The notes: generated from the sequence alone by a model not told the origin. A DNA stretch of 64,000 nt from JBOGXA01 sp050694175 (GCA_050694175.1 JBOGXA010000020.1:1-64000); one strand, 5' to 3'; shown: positions 8,763 to 17,151, counted from the first letter of the stretch. Numbers and translations: made by a program.

Positions 8763-9086
8763 CGCCGGGGTCCAACAGACAGGGGGCTGGCACGGCTCTC
8801 GAGATGTCCCCGACGCGCCGGTTGACAACCGCTGAACAACCGAAACCAACCAGGAGAACCATGGACCTTGTCAAAGTGAAGTTCATGAGAAGGTGCACTC
8901 TTCGAACGGCCTCGTGTCGTGGGGAAATGCTGGCGTGAAGTTTGCCGGACACAAGAACAAGTCGATGTCGTTGAAGTAGCTGACAAGCAGAAAGCGATCC
9001 CCGTAACCGGGTTGGAGCGCGCCACATTGAAGGTGGACCGGGTGATCCGAAATGGCGCTAGCGGCCGCCCGCGCTTCATAAGGGTC
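8763..9086. other. Intergenic region with no credible gene
   Basis: A Shine-Dalgarno-like AGGAGAACC precedes an ATG at 8861, but the frame closes after 25 codons, and no longer frame has protein-like composition. It may hold the beginning of a broken gene. The stretch ends at the second repeat unit. Confidence 0.5.
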
Positions 9087-9279
9087 GTTGACGCGAAATT
9101 GACGCGGTAATTGGCGAGTGCAGTTCGGATACGAACGTACAACTCAGGAAGTCGAAGGATTGCTGGCCTGCTGAAACGTTAGCAATCAGGACTCACAAAG
9201 GCTTCTCAGAAGCGCTCAGGACGCCAGGAGAAAGACTCTTAATCCGTAGGTTCAGGGTTCGATTCCCTGGCGACCCACG
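9087..9279 (+). repeat. 193-bp repeat unit ending in a tRNA-Lys 3' half (copy 2)
   Basis: This is a second copy of 4798-4990. TTGACGCGA (9088) and TTGACGCGG (9099) are again 11 bases apart, and the tRNA-Lys 3' half occupies 9234-9279. The segment between this copy and the first is 4.3 kb and carries the TPR, tautomerase and hydrolase genes but no integrase. It may be a non-autonomous integrated element. Confidence 0.75.
9234..9279 (+). pseudogene. tRNA-Lys(CTT) 3' fragment, att-like core 2
   Basis: It is identical to core 1 over the anticodon loop, variable loop, T-arm and acceptor end. The 5' half is missing. It is followed at 9341-9360 by CGACACG and TCGACACG sites 11 bases apart. These also occur at 16969-16985, beside core 3. 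Confidence 0.75.
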
Positions 9280-9447
9280 TCTATTTTCCCAGGTCAGGAG
9301 CCCCTCCCAAAGCTCCTCGGGATTCGACGAAATCGGTTAACGACACGTTTTCGACACGCGCGCCACCGATTTTCCATCGGTTTTCACACCACTGATTTTG
9401 AACGCCGGTTTTCGGAGTCGAGCCTGTGCGCCGCAGACCCCGGGGAG

Positions 9448-10626
9448 CGTGAAGGGTGCACAAACTCAGGTCCGTCATGCTGCCGCCTCATAGTATTCGT
9501 GCAGCAGCCCGCCAAGTCGATCTCGCCGACGCACCCTTGAGTCAACGGGAAGCGGCGTCCTCTCGAACTCTTCCTGCTCCGGTGCTTGAAGTTGCAGCGC
9601 ACGGTGAGGTCGGTTGTAATGATGGATGTAGATCCTAAGGACGCGCTCGAGGTGGCGTCTGGAGAGGATGAGCAGCCAGTCCAGGCACTCCGTCCTCACG
9701 GTTCGGATCCATCGCTCGCAGATGGCGTTGGCACGAGGCGCCCTGATGGGAGTGCGGACTACCTGGAGGCCTTCGGTCGCAACACCTCATCGAAAGACCG
9801 CAGAACTTGGCGTCGCGGTCATGGATGAGAAACCGGAGCGGCTGTGCTCGTTCGTCGAGGTGGAAAGCGAAGTTTCTCGCCTGCTGCACCACCCTGGCTC
9901 CGTCGGGGTTGGTGGTGCAACCGGCGAGATGGACGCGTCTTGTCGCGAGCTCGATGAGCACCAGAACCTAGATTCGTTTGAGCCACACGGTTTCGACGGT
10001 GAAGAAGTCGCACGCCACCATGCTCGAAGCCTGCTGGGCTAAGAACTGCCGCCAGGTCATCCCACGTCGGCGTGGCGCCGGCCCAAGGCCGCGGCGGGCG
10101 AGCAGCTTTCTGATCGCCGTCGCCGATGCATTTCGCCCGAGCTTTAAGAGCTCGCCCTGGATTCGCTTGTAACCCCATCTCAGGTTCTCCTTCGCCAGGC
10201 GCAGGATCAACTCTTGCACCTCTGTCGGCAGCGGCGGCCTGCCCGGACGACGCTTTCCGTATCGAGCCCACCTCCAGCGAACCAGCTCCCGGTGCCAGCG
10301 CAGCAGCGTCCTTGGGGTCACGAGGAAACGCTCCCAGCGAGCCCGTGGGAGTCGTCGAGCCGCAGCTGCGAGAAATGCCCGGTCGGAACGTCGAAAGCGG
10401 GGCCGCTTGTTCTGTCGCCGAAGGACGCTCAATTCGTGACGGAGCACGACGATTTCAAGATCCTTGGCGGCCTCGCCTTGGCCATCTCGAACCAGAAGCC
10501 TGAGCAACATCCGAATCACCAGGTACATGAGCAATAGAAGCATTGGCCTCCCTCGTTTGATTGGGCTAACGAGGAACACCAACGAGTCGTGGTCACGGGG
10601 GGAATCGAGTTAGTGCACCCTTCACG
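9448..10626 (-). mobile_element. Insertion sequence with rve-type transposase, decayed
   Basis: The terminal inverted repeats are visible: CGTGAAGGGTGCACAAACTC at 9448-9467, and the reverse complement of 10607-10626, which differs at one base. The 1.18-kb element encodes one DDE (rve-type) transposase on the minus strand, broken by frameshifts. I see no clear target-site duplication. The family is one of the rve-type IS groups (IS3/IS481-like); I cannot name the exact group. It sits inside the presumed third tRNA-Lys element and cuts off the 3' end of a small secreted-protein gene. Confidence 0.8.
9475..10543 (-). pseudogene. IS transposase, frameshifted
   Basis: The ATG at 10543 follows GGGAGG. 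The N-terminal part has a helix-turn-helix-like region and the segment ENLRWGYKRIQGELLKLG typical of integrase-type transposases. The first catalytic Asp lies in ACDFFTVETVW. That frame stops at about 9968. The protein continues in another frame through HDRDAKF (second Asp), then shifts again before TECLDWLLILSRRHLERVL. With the frames joined it would be about 350 residues. It is therefore inactive unless the shifts are sequencing errors. Confidence 0.8.
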
Positions 10627-10862
10627 GGTTCCACGTTGATTTGAGTATCTCGTCGCCTGGGACAGTTAGTACCAAAGAGGCACTTATTCTCCCAGCGTCG
10701 TGCCACACGCCGGGCCTTCTCGCAGCCCACAGGCCCGTGCGCTCGCACCTTGAACCATCCTGCCCCTGGACCCGCACTATGACCGCACCGACGGGTTGCA
10801 TTGTGAGCAGCCGCTGGGGAAGCCAAAGGCAGCGTCCCCGCGGTAACCGTGGCCGCGGCCAC
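10593..10862 (-). pseudogene. Small secreted protein truncated by the IS
   Basis: From the GTG at 10862 the frame encodes a signal-peptide-like stretch (TLPLASPAAAHNA), then WFKVRAHGPVGCEKARRVARRW and two more cysteines. This resembles a family of small exported actinobacterial proteins with conserved C...AR.VARRW...C. The IS end at 10626 interrupts the frame, and the last dozen codons come from the IS. The gene lies 17 bases downstream of the metalloprotease and on the same strand, so it may have been the second gene of that unit. Confidence 0.5.
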
Positions 10863-10878
10863 TACGGGATGAACGCGC

Positions 10879-13008
10879 TCACCCCTTGGGCTTGGCCGCC
10901 CTCGGCTTCGGCTTCGCCTTCTTCACGGTCGCGAGCGCGCGCGTGATCCGGTCGAGCGCCGGTGCCGGCGCCCCGCGCGTCTTGAGCTCCTTCGCGGTCT
11001 GGTCGAGGACGGTCGCCGCCTTCGCGTCGTCTCCCAGCGCGACATGGCAGGCCGCGAGCCGGGCACCGGCGTCGGACAGCGCGAAGGAGTCGAGGGCGAA
11101 CCCTTCGCGTGCCTTGACCGGCTTGCGCGCCGCGTCGAGGAACGAGACCGCCCGCTTGAGGTCCGGGTCCTTCGATACCACGACCCGGCGGTCCTTCTTG
11201 ACCTCGACCCGCTTGTACTTGCGCGCGGCGTCGCGGCCGAGCGCGAGCTGGATGTGACGCACGGCGATCGGGTCGGAGTCCGCGAACTTGCCGACCGCTT
11301 CCTCGAGTCGGCCCGTGACCTCCGGATAGCGCCGCGAGCCTCCGAAGTACACGAACTTCGACGCCTCGTAGCCCGTCAGGAGGTGGGCGAGGTCCTCGCT
11401 GGCCCTCGTCGGCGGCGCCGCGACCCGGATCCTGTGCGCTCTCGCGACCACGTAGCCGAACGGGAAGCACGGCACGAGGACGCGGATCAGGTACTCGCCC
11501 GGGTCCGCGAACATGTGGCCCTTGGCGCTGTAGCTCAGCTGGATCGAGTCGAACAGCGACCCGCCGGGCGGCAGCTCCTGGGGCTCCGGCGGCGCCTTGT
11601 GGCGCAGCACGGGCGGGACGAACTCGACGACGTCGCCGTTCGGCCGCTCGATGAACACGCGGGTCATGCCGTCCTCGGGCTGGATCTGGTCGCCCACGGC
11701 GACCGGCGACGAGGACGTGTTGGTGAGCGCCAGCTGCAACGTCACCGGGACGCCGAAGTCGAACACCTCCGCGCTCGAGACGCTCAGCGAGAGGGCGCCG
11801 CCGGGGCGCTCGAAGTCGGCGCGGCTGAACGCGCTGAGGTTGTTCCCGATCCAGTCGCGGCCGCCGAAGATCACGTCTTTGCGGTCGGCGTGGCGCATCC
11901 AGATCAACTCGACGTCGTCGAACTCCCAGCGGAAGTTCTCCCACCACGCGGTCTCGCCGCCGGAGCCGCCCGTGTACCCCCACGGGTAGTTCATGAACGA
12001 CTCCGAGGCGCTGTCGGCGTTGTCCGACCGCTGCCACGCGTGCGGGAGGTTGAAGGAGTGCCCGACCTCGTGGATGAACGTCTGCAGCACGAGCCGGTTC
12101 TCCTTGGCCGCGCTGTCGTAGAGCGTGCCTGAGGTGCGGCCGCGGGTCGCCTCGTCCGCGAGCGCGCAGCCCTGGCGGAAGTACGTGTCGCCGGTCTGCC
12201 AGCCGCCCCAGTCGAACATCGTCCCGTAGTAGCCCGACGCGTAGTCGGGGTCGCCGAACCGCGGGACGATCACAGCGTACGTGTTCCATTGCAGCGTGTC
12301 GGAGAACAGGTCGAATCTGTCCTCCATCAGGTCGTGCAGCTCCGCCTCGCTCCAGTTGCTGCCGGGATCCCCGCTGTCCGGGTCGTTGAGGAGGTCGTCC
12401 TGGTTGACGCTGAGGTCGATGCCCGAGCGCTGGAACACACTCCGGACGCCGACCGAGCTCTGCAGGCCGCTGGGCGACGGGTCGACGTCCGGGTCGATGT
12501 CGACCGGGAACGAGGTGCCCTGGAAGCGGTCGATCTCAAGCGTCGCGATGCGGAAGTACTCGGAGATCTTCGGGCACGCGTACGTCGCCACGATCTTGCC
12601 GAGCGTCAGCCAGTGCACGCACGCGGCCGGCGCCGGTGCGAAGATCGTCACGCGCGGGATCTCGACGCGGATCGAGTCCGACGTGTTGGCCGGGTCGTTG
12701 TAGTAGATGACCGGGCCGGAGATCGTGATCTCGCTCGCGTCGCTGTCGATCGTGAGGTCCTCGACGACGAACGACCGGCTGTAGAGCGTGATCGGGCCGC
12801 AGAAGTGGAAATGGAAGTAGAGGTCGCCGCTCAGGCGCTGCTGCGGCCGGCGGCCGTCGACGTCGACCCGGAGCTCGAGGATCGTGCCGGACCCGGCGGG
12901 CGTGACGTTGCGGTATGTGCCGCTCACGTTCCGCCGGATCGGGAAGACGACGATGTCCTTCAGCGCCTCCAGATCCAGCTCGGGTCCGATCTCCAGCGTG
13001 GACGCCAT
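10879..13008 (-). CDS. Large metzincin-like zinc metalloprotease
   Basis: The protein has 709 residues. Residues 313-323 read HEVGHSFNLPH, the HEXXHXXXXXH zinc signature of metzincins. A Met-turn-like SFMNYPWG follows about 25 residues later, supporting a real protease. The N-terminal 300 residues are beta-rich. Residues 400-540 look like Ig-type or transglutaminase-like beta domains. The C-terminal 170 residues are helical, TPR-like, and end in a Lys/Pro/Ala-rich tail. No signal peptide or membrane anchor is visible, which is odd for a metzincin; it may be exported by another route or act inside the cell. The likely partner on the same strand is the truncated secreted-protein gene. Confidence 0.8.
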   Translation of the reverse strand: MASTLEIGPELDLEALKDIVVFPIRRNVSGTYRNVTPAGSGTILELRVDVDGRRPQQRLSGDLYFHFHFCGPITLYSRSFVVEDLTIDSDASEITISGPVIYYNDPANTSDSIRVEIPRVTIFAPAPAACVHWLTLGKIVATYACPKISEYFRIATLEIDRFQGTSFPVDIDPDVDPSPSGLQSSVGVRSVFQRSGIDLSVNQDDLLNDPDSGDPGSNWSEAELHDLMEDRFDLFSDTLQWNTYAVIVPRFGDPDYASGYYGTMFDWGGWQTGDTYFRQGCALADEATRGRTSGTLYDSAAKENRLVLQTFIHEVGHSFNLPHAWQRSDNADSASESFMNYPWGYTGGSGGETAWWENFRWEFDDVELIWMRHADRKDVIFGGRDWIGNNLSAFSRADFERPGGALSLSVSSAEVFDFGVPVTLQLALTNTSSSPVAVGDQIQPEDGMTRVFIERPNGDVVEFVPPVLRHKAPPEPQELPPGGSLFDSIQLSYSAKGHMFADPGEYLIRVLVPCFPFGYVVARAHRIRVAAPPTRASEDLAHLLTGYEASKFVYFGGSRRYPEVTGRLEEAVGKFADSDPIAVRHIQLALGRDAARKYKRVEVKKDRRVVVSKDPDLKRAVSFLDAARKPVKAREGFALDSFALSDAGARLAACHVALGDDAKAATVLDQTAKELKTRGAPAPALDRITRALATVKKAKPKPRAAKPKG

Positions 13009-13147
13009 CGCCGCACCTCCGCGAGATTCGAGGACCTGCCCACCGACGCTACCCCCGCTCGCCGCCGTGGGTCAACCTCCACGCAAGATCGCTTGACCGG
13101 TCGATCGCAAAAAGCAAGGATCCGGCGCGGGGACCAAGGGGGACGGG

Positions 13148-13363
13148 ATGAAGGGCTTGCTCGTGGCGCTTGCGGTTGGCGGCGCGATGGTGGTGCTTCC
13201 GGCGGTGGCGGCGGCGGACGTGTGGGAGCCGGTCAGCGGCACGCCTCTGAAAACGCGGACCGCATATGTGCAGCCCGACCGCTTTCACATCGTTTGGTCG
13301 GTCAAGAATCGGCGGAGGGCTAGTCATAGGTTCACGATCGAGGGCTGCCATCCCGATCAGTGA
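13148..13363 (+). CDS. Small secreted protein, unknown
   Basis: The 71 residues start with a clean signal peptide, MKGLLVALAVGGAMVVLPAVAAA, with predicted cleavage before DVWEPV. The mature part is only about 48 residues and basic (SVKNRRRASHRF). The ATG has a G-rich Shine-Dalgarno-like stretch (GGGGGACGGG) just upstream. It may be complete or a shortened version of a longer exported protein. It is transcribed away from the metalloprotease gene. No function is recognised. Confidence 0.5.
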   Translation: MKGLLVALAVGGAMVVLPAVAAADVWEPVSGTPLKTRTAYVQPDRFHIVWSVKNRRRASHRFTIEGCHPDQ

Positions 13364-13610
13364 CGAAGCGGTCGAGTTCTGAAGTGGGCGTTAGCGCGCC
13401 TCGAGATCTCGCTGAGACACCCCCGCAGCCTGCGGCGCCGAGGACGGCCAAAGGCCGCCCGCAGGTGACGCTCCCGACGCCGCAGGCGGCGGGCTTGACT
13501 TAGTAATCCGTAGAAGGTCAGGTCAAAGGGGGGAACCGAGTTTTCGGCACCCACAGGGCGCGAACCCTCGCGGGGATGCAGGGATATACGGTCGCGACGC
13601 TGAGCCGATG
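13364..13610. other. Intergenic region with structured GC-rich DNA
   Basis: No gene is seen. The stretch contains GC-rich self-complementary segments, with GCCTGCGGCGCCGAGGACGG near 13430 and CGCCGCAGGCGGCG near 13477, that could fold into hairpins and may end transcription from either side. It leads into the first of two 43-bp direct repeats that flank the SagB-type gene. Confidence 0.4.
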
Positions 13611-13653
13611 GCGAACTTCCTGCCGCAACTAGCGGAATCCGCAAATTCCTACG
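13611..13653 (+). repeat. 43-bp direct repeat, copy next to the SagB gene end
   Basis: The repeat contains AGCGGAATCCGCAAATTCCT. A second copy lies at 15204-15246 with about 11 differences over 43 bases and no gaps. The SagB-type gene fits between the two almost exactly, which suggests it arrived as a unit or that the repeats are regulatory or termination structures. The internal GCGGAATCCGC is itself a near-palindrome. Confidence 0.55.
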
Positions 13654-13666
13654 GGAGGTTCACCGG

Positions 13667-15160
13667 TCACAGCAGCCGCCGGCGCGGCGCCGGGCGCCCG
13701 AGCGCGACCACGAGCATCGGCTCGAGATCCGTGTCGAAGAACTTGCGGACCTCGTCGTCGTAGAAGGTGAGCCCGGTTGCGCCGAAACCGCATGCGTATG
13801 CACCCAGGTAGAGCCTGCCGGCGCGGATACCCGCCTCGAGTTGGGCGGCACGATACCCGCGTGAGCCGAATTCCGACACGATGCGCGAAAGATCGGCGAG
13901 AAGAAAGACCGTGGCGACCGCGTCGCCACCAAGCGGCTGCTCGAGACAGAGCCAGTACGCGACGTCGCGAAAGTCGCCCTGTGCGAGCAGCTGCAATTTC
14001 CTGTCGTCAACGCGATAAGCACCCGGCTCAATCCCTTCGCCTGCGTTCACGATGGCAGTCATCTCGATTAGCGAGGAACCCCAATCTGACGGAATCTGAT
14101 ACAGGCCTCGCACGAGCACATCGGTGAGCTGCTCACCGGGCATCGGGTCACGCGAAAAGGCCCGCGACGATCCCCGTCGTCGGATGACCCTTTCGATGCC
14201 GTCGTGGCACAGAGTTGTTTGCGGCGCGTTCGGGTGACGGTCCGGAGACCTTTGCCATGACGCCACCTCATCGGGCGCGAGCGCGCCCGCAGCATGTGCG
14301 GCGACCAGCTCCGGGTATTCACGCGCTCGTGGGGAGAGCGGCGCGACGGCATGCCGGGCGGTCGCAGGGAACCGCACCCCCGAGACCAAACGCTCCTTGT
14401 TCTCGGAGGAGACACCGATCGACAATACTGTCAGCGCCATCTCGGTGCGACCGTCGACGCCCACCAGGGCGTTCACCTCGTGGTCGGCAAAGCCGGCGAC
14501 AACCTCGGCCTGGTGACCGGTGGACGCCGCGAGCGCAAACAGGTTCGCGATGATCATTCCCCCATCCCAGAAGAGGTGGCCGTAGCCCCTCGCCGCGTAC
14601 TTCCAGGTGGTCCTCCACGGGATGCCGGTTAGGACAAACGCCACAGACGCCGTGGCAACTGGGTCTCTGCTGCCGCACGCCCGCGACAGGTAGGGACGCG
14701 GGTCACTCGTTGCCACGCGGCGAAGCACCCGCTCGCGTGGGTGGAAGTGATAGAGGCCCGACGCGAGACCATCGATGCCAGAGCACGCGACGTAGAGCTC
14801 GATGGGATAGAGGGCTCCGGCGCTCGCGTAGGTGCGAAAGTAAAGGCGCTCGCCGTCGGCAAAGACCCTTTCGCGAAGCACTCCGGCGCCGAGCACGAGA
14901 AGGCGGGCCAACTCTGAGAGATCCAGTTGTCGCCCGACATCGGGACCACGCCCGATGATCGCCTCGGTCGCCGGGAAGGCGGTGTCGGAAGACGGCGGCG
15001 GCAGCGGGATCGGTTCGCGGTCGACGTATTCCTTGAATGGATGAGGTTTGTTCGACCAGTCGAGCACGGGTGCGCTTCGCCGCACGGAGGCCGGTGTGTG
15101 TTTGGTCAGCTCATGGAAAGAGAGCGCGTCCACGCCGCGACTGTACTGTAAGCGCGTCAA
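13667..15160 (-). CDS. SagB-type flavin-dependent dehydrogenase (double nitroreductase)
   Basis: The protein has 497 residues and two nitroreductase-like halves. The first, at about residues 70-260, contains TYASAGALYPIELYVA and WKYAARGYGHLFWDGG, the hallmark of SagB-type dehydrogenases. The second, at about 320-490, contains a similar but weaker set (RRRGSSRAFSRDPMP, AACGFGATGLTFYDDE-like). SagB enzymes bind FMN and oxidise azolines to azoles in RiPP toxins. No cyclodehydratase (SagC/D) or precursor peptide is found nearby, so a stand-alone redox role is more likely. The gene is bracketed by two direct repeats and lies downstream of the FIST gene on the same strand. Confidence 0.88.
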   Translation of the reverse strand: MTRLQYSRGVDALSFHELTKHTPASVRRSAPVLDWSNKPHPFKEYVDREPIPLPPPSSDTAFPATEAIIGRGPDVGRQLDLSELARLLVLGAGVLRERVFADGERLYFRTYASAGALYPIELYVACSGIDGLASGLYHFHPRERVLRRVATSDPRPYLSRACGSRDPVATASVAFVLTGIPWRTTWKYAARGYGHLFWDGGMIIANLFALAASTGHQAEVVAGFADHEVNALVGVDGRTEMALTVLSIGVSSENKERLVSGVRFPATARHAVAPLSPRAREYPELVAAHAAGALAPDEVASWQRSPDRHPNAPQTTLCHDGIERVIRRRGSSRAFSRDPMPGEQLTDVLVRGLYQIPSDWGSSLIEMTAIVNAGEGIEPGAYRVDDRKLQLLAQGDFRDVAYWLCLEQPLGGDAVATVFLLADLSRIVSEFGSRGYRAAQLEAGIRAGRLYLGAYACGFGATGLTFYDDEVRKFFDTDLEPMLVVALGRPAPRRRLL

Positions 15161-15203
15161 GACGCCGCTCGTTTTTCTGCGGAGAACTGGTCGCGTAGAG
15201 GAC

Positions 15204-15246
15204 GCGAACCTTCTGTTGTAATTAGCGGAATTCGCAAGTTACTACG
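15204..15246 (+). repeat. 43-bp direct repeat, copy upstream of the SagB gene
   Basis: This is the second copy of 13611-13653, with core TTAGCGGAATTCGCAAGTTA. It lies 44 bases before the SagB start codon and just after the FIST gene stop, so it may also shape transcription between the two genes. Confidence 0.55.
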
Positions 15247-15280
15247 ATGAGCGCGCGGTAGCAGACGAGACCGTGGGTCT

Positions 15281-16456
15281 CTAACCGTTTGCCTTCGGGT
15301 CCTCGGAGAAAAGCGCCATCGACGCGGTGAAGCCGTGCAGAAAGTTCTTGCTCCCCACCGGTCCCAGCTCCCCCGCGCAGAAGAAGCCTGCGATCGGAGG
15401 ATCGCCGAGCTCGGAGGCGAGCAGGGCGGCGTCGTGGTCCGGTGTCGAGAACATGCGCGAGCCTCGTCCGTTGCACGTGAACAGCAGCCCGCCGGCGACG
15501 CGGCGGTCACCGAGCTTGTCGCGCGCGATCTTCAGTGTGGTTCGCAGATCGTTGTCGGCGGAGGCCTCATCGCGCACATGGAACTGGATTGTCTCTCCCA
15601 CGGCCACCTCATCGCCGACGGCTACTGCACCCGACTCGGGGTCGGCGCCGACAACACCGCGCACCAGAAAATCACCGCGCTCGAACTCCGTTTTGTATTC
15701 GTCAATGACGCGGCCAACCAGCAATCCCGCGGTCAAGAGCTCGCGGTCGTGCTCGGGCAGAGTCGCGTACAGCTCCTGAAGTCGTTGAACCGGGGACTTT
15801 CCACCGAGTTCGAAGATGACGTTGCCCTCCGAGCGAGTCACCGTCAGGACCGGCCCGATAGGACGGCATCCTTGAGACACGAGCGCGACAACGTCCACGT
15901 TGCCGGTCAGCGCCACGCCCACGGCGCCCGAGCTCATCACCGTCCGATCCATGAACAGCCGCGTCTCGCCCGGTCCCGTCCCTCCGCTTGCCACTCCGCC
16001 CAAGATGAAGGGCGCGTCCGGCCCGCGCTCGTTCATGGACCTCAGCAGGAGGTCGGCCGGAAAGCTGAACGGGTCGACGATCAACAGGTATGCCCGGGCC
16101 GGATCGTCCGGCCAGCCGGAGAAGGCCGCGTCGCCGTTGGTTTTCCGGAACTGGCAATGAAAGGTGCGAACCCTTGTCTCAAGGCTCGCGAGCCACACCG
16201 AGACGGCCGGCTGCGACTCGACCTCCTTGCCCGCGCCCACCACCGCCTCGGCCACGCACCCCGCCAGGGCCTGCGGCGCCGCGACCTCGTGGACGGCGTC
16301 CACCACCGCCTCTGCTAGGGACGCGAAGTGAGGGGACGCAAACACAATGGCCAGGTCCGGTTGTCTCTCGCCGAGGTGGCGCGCCGCCTCCAAGGTCGCC
16401 CCGACGGCAGCGCTGCGTGCCTCCGGGTTCACGGATAGTGCCGCTCCGACCTTCAC
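15281..16456 (-). CDS. FIST-domain sensory protein
   Basis: The 391 residues cover a FIST_N domain (about 25-220, with DLAIVFASPHF and LGGVASGGTG) and a FIST_C domain (about 230-375, with ADNDLRTTL, GGLLFTCNGRG and GFFCAGELGPVG). The last motif is very typical. FIST proteins are thought to sense small molecules and often accompany signalling kinases or F-box-like systems; here no signalling domain is attached. It is predicted to be cytoplasmic. It precedes the SagB-type gene on the same strand with a 120-base gap holding a repeat, so co-transcription is possible. Confidence 0.88.
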   Translation of the reverse strand: MKVGAALSVNPEARSAAVGATLEAARHLGERQPDLAIVFASPHFASLAEAVVDAVHEVAAPQALAGCVAEAVVGAGKEVESQPAVSVWLASLETRVRTFHCQFRKTNGDAAFSGWPDDPARAYLLIVDPFSFPADLLLRSMNERGPDAPFILGGVASGGTGPGETRLFMDRTVMSSGAVGVALTGNVDVVALVSQGCRPIGPVLTVTRSEGNVIFELGGKSPVQRLQELYATLPEHDRELLTAGLLVGRVIDEYKTEFERGDFLVRGVVGADPESGAVAVGDEVAVGETIQFHVRDEASADNDLRTTLKIARDKLGDRRVAGGLLFTCNGRGSRMFSTPDHDAALLASELGDPPIAGFFCAGELGPVGSKNFLHGFTASMALFSEDPKANG

Positions 16457-16518
16457 ACCGCCAGCCTATCGACCCCTGGGTCGGGACCGTTCAGATCCGC
16501 GTGCACAATCCATCCCTA

Positions 16519-16562
16519 ATGAAGCGGCTATACCTCTTACGACACGCCAAGTCGAGCTGGGA
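16519..16562 (+). pseudogene. 5' scrap of a SixA-type phosphohistidine phosphatase gene
   Basis: The first codons read MKRLYLLRHAKSSWD, the conserved N-terminus of SixA/histidine phosphatases with the catalytic RHA motif. After 14 codons the sequence changes abruptly into DNA that encodes another protein on the opposite strand. The rest of sixA is missing. It lies in front of the FIST gene and is transcribed away from it. Confidence 0.65.
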
Positions 16563-16685
16563 TGCGTGCTCCGGCTCCTTGGCGACGCGCGCGAGCCAGA
16601 TCCCGTAGGAGGCGTTGAAGCCCACCGCCACCCCCGCCAGCAGCACGTGCAAGAACTTCAAGAACGAGTACAGGGTCAGGTTCAC
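16563..16685 (-). pseudogene. N-terminal scrap of a DUF2269-type membrane protein
   Basis: Reading from the GTG at 16685, the codons give NLTLYSFLKFLHVLLAG, then VAVGFNASYGIWLARVAKEP. This is the first membrane helix of small four-helix proteins of the DUF2269 kind. The frame then runs into the reverse of the sixA scrap. Two unrelated gene starts therefore face each other and are joined end to end, direct evidence of a rearrangement point at about 16562. Confidence 0.6.
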
Positions 16686-17101
16686 CTGCGCTCCTTCCTC
16701 AGAATGGGACAAACCGTCGCATCGGGAGCGGTTCCGCGCAAGGACCCTGGATCAACGTCCACCAGGTCCTCGGCGTGGAGCGCAAACCGGAAGCGAGCGA
16801 ATGCTGCAGACGCCACCCCGATTCTCATCCGGCAAGATCTTATTGCCGCGATCTGCCGGATTGGGCGAAGCCTGAATCGCTCCCCGATTGGGGAACTCCA
16901 CCGACCGGCCTCGTAGAAGGTCCGCGACGCATGTGCAAGAGTGACCTCATCGGAGCCCTTAGGAGAGCGACACGATTTCGACACGCGCGCGACACAAAAC
17001 GATGAAAAGCGAAGGCAAGCCCTGCGAATCCAGATAACGCCGTGACCTGGGACGATGCACTATCTTGCGCGATCTTGAGAAGCGTCGAAAACACCCCTAA
17101 G
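16686..17101. other. Intergenic region with a second type of paired short repeat
   Basis: No convincing gene is present. CGACACG at 16969 and TCGACACG at 16978 resemble the pair at 9341 and 9351, each about one helical turn apart, in a shared stretch of 24 bases with two differences. They lie 110 bases before the third tRNA-Lys fragment. Confidence 0.5.
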
Positions 17102-17151
17102 ACGGACTCTTAATCCGTAGGTTCAGGGGTTCGATTCCCTGGCGACCCACC
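17102..17151 (+). pseudogene. tRNA-Lys(CTT) 3' half with complete anticodon arm, att-like core 3
   Basis: This copy has the full anticodon stem-loop (ACGGA-CTCTTAA-TCCGT), unlike the other two, plus the variable loop, T-arm and acceptor end. The T-stem has one extra G. No D-arm or 5' acceptor strand is present upstream, so it is not an intact tRNA gene. Its better 5' match suggests it is closest to the original chromosomal site. Confidence 0.75.

Noticed and set aside
10862..12289. Long minus-strand frame rich in Arg (475 codons)
   Set aside because: It is an out-of-frame reading of the metalloprotease gene; the other frame has the zinc motif and normal composition.
13667..15160. Azole-containing RiPP (streptolysin S-type) cluster
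   Set aside because: Only the SagB-like enzyme is found; no SagC/SagD cyclodehydratase or precursor peptide could be seen in the flanks.
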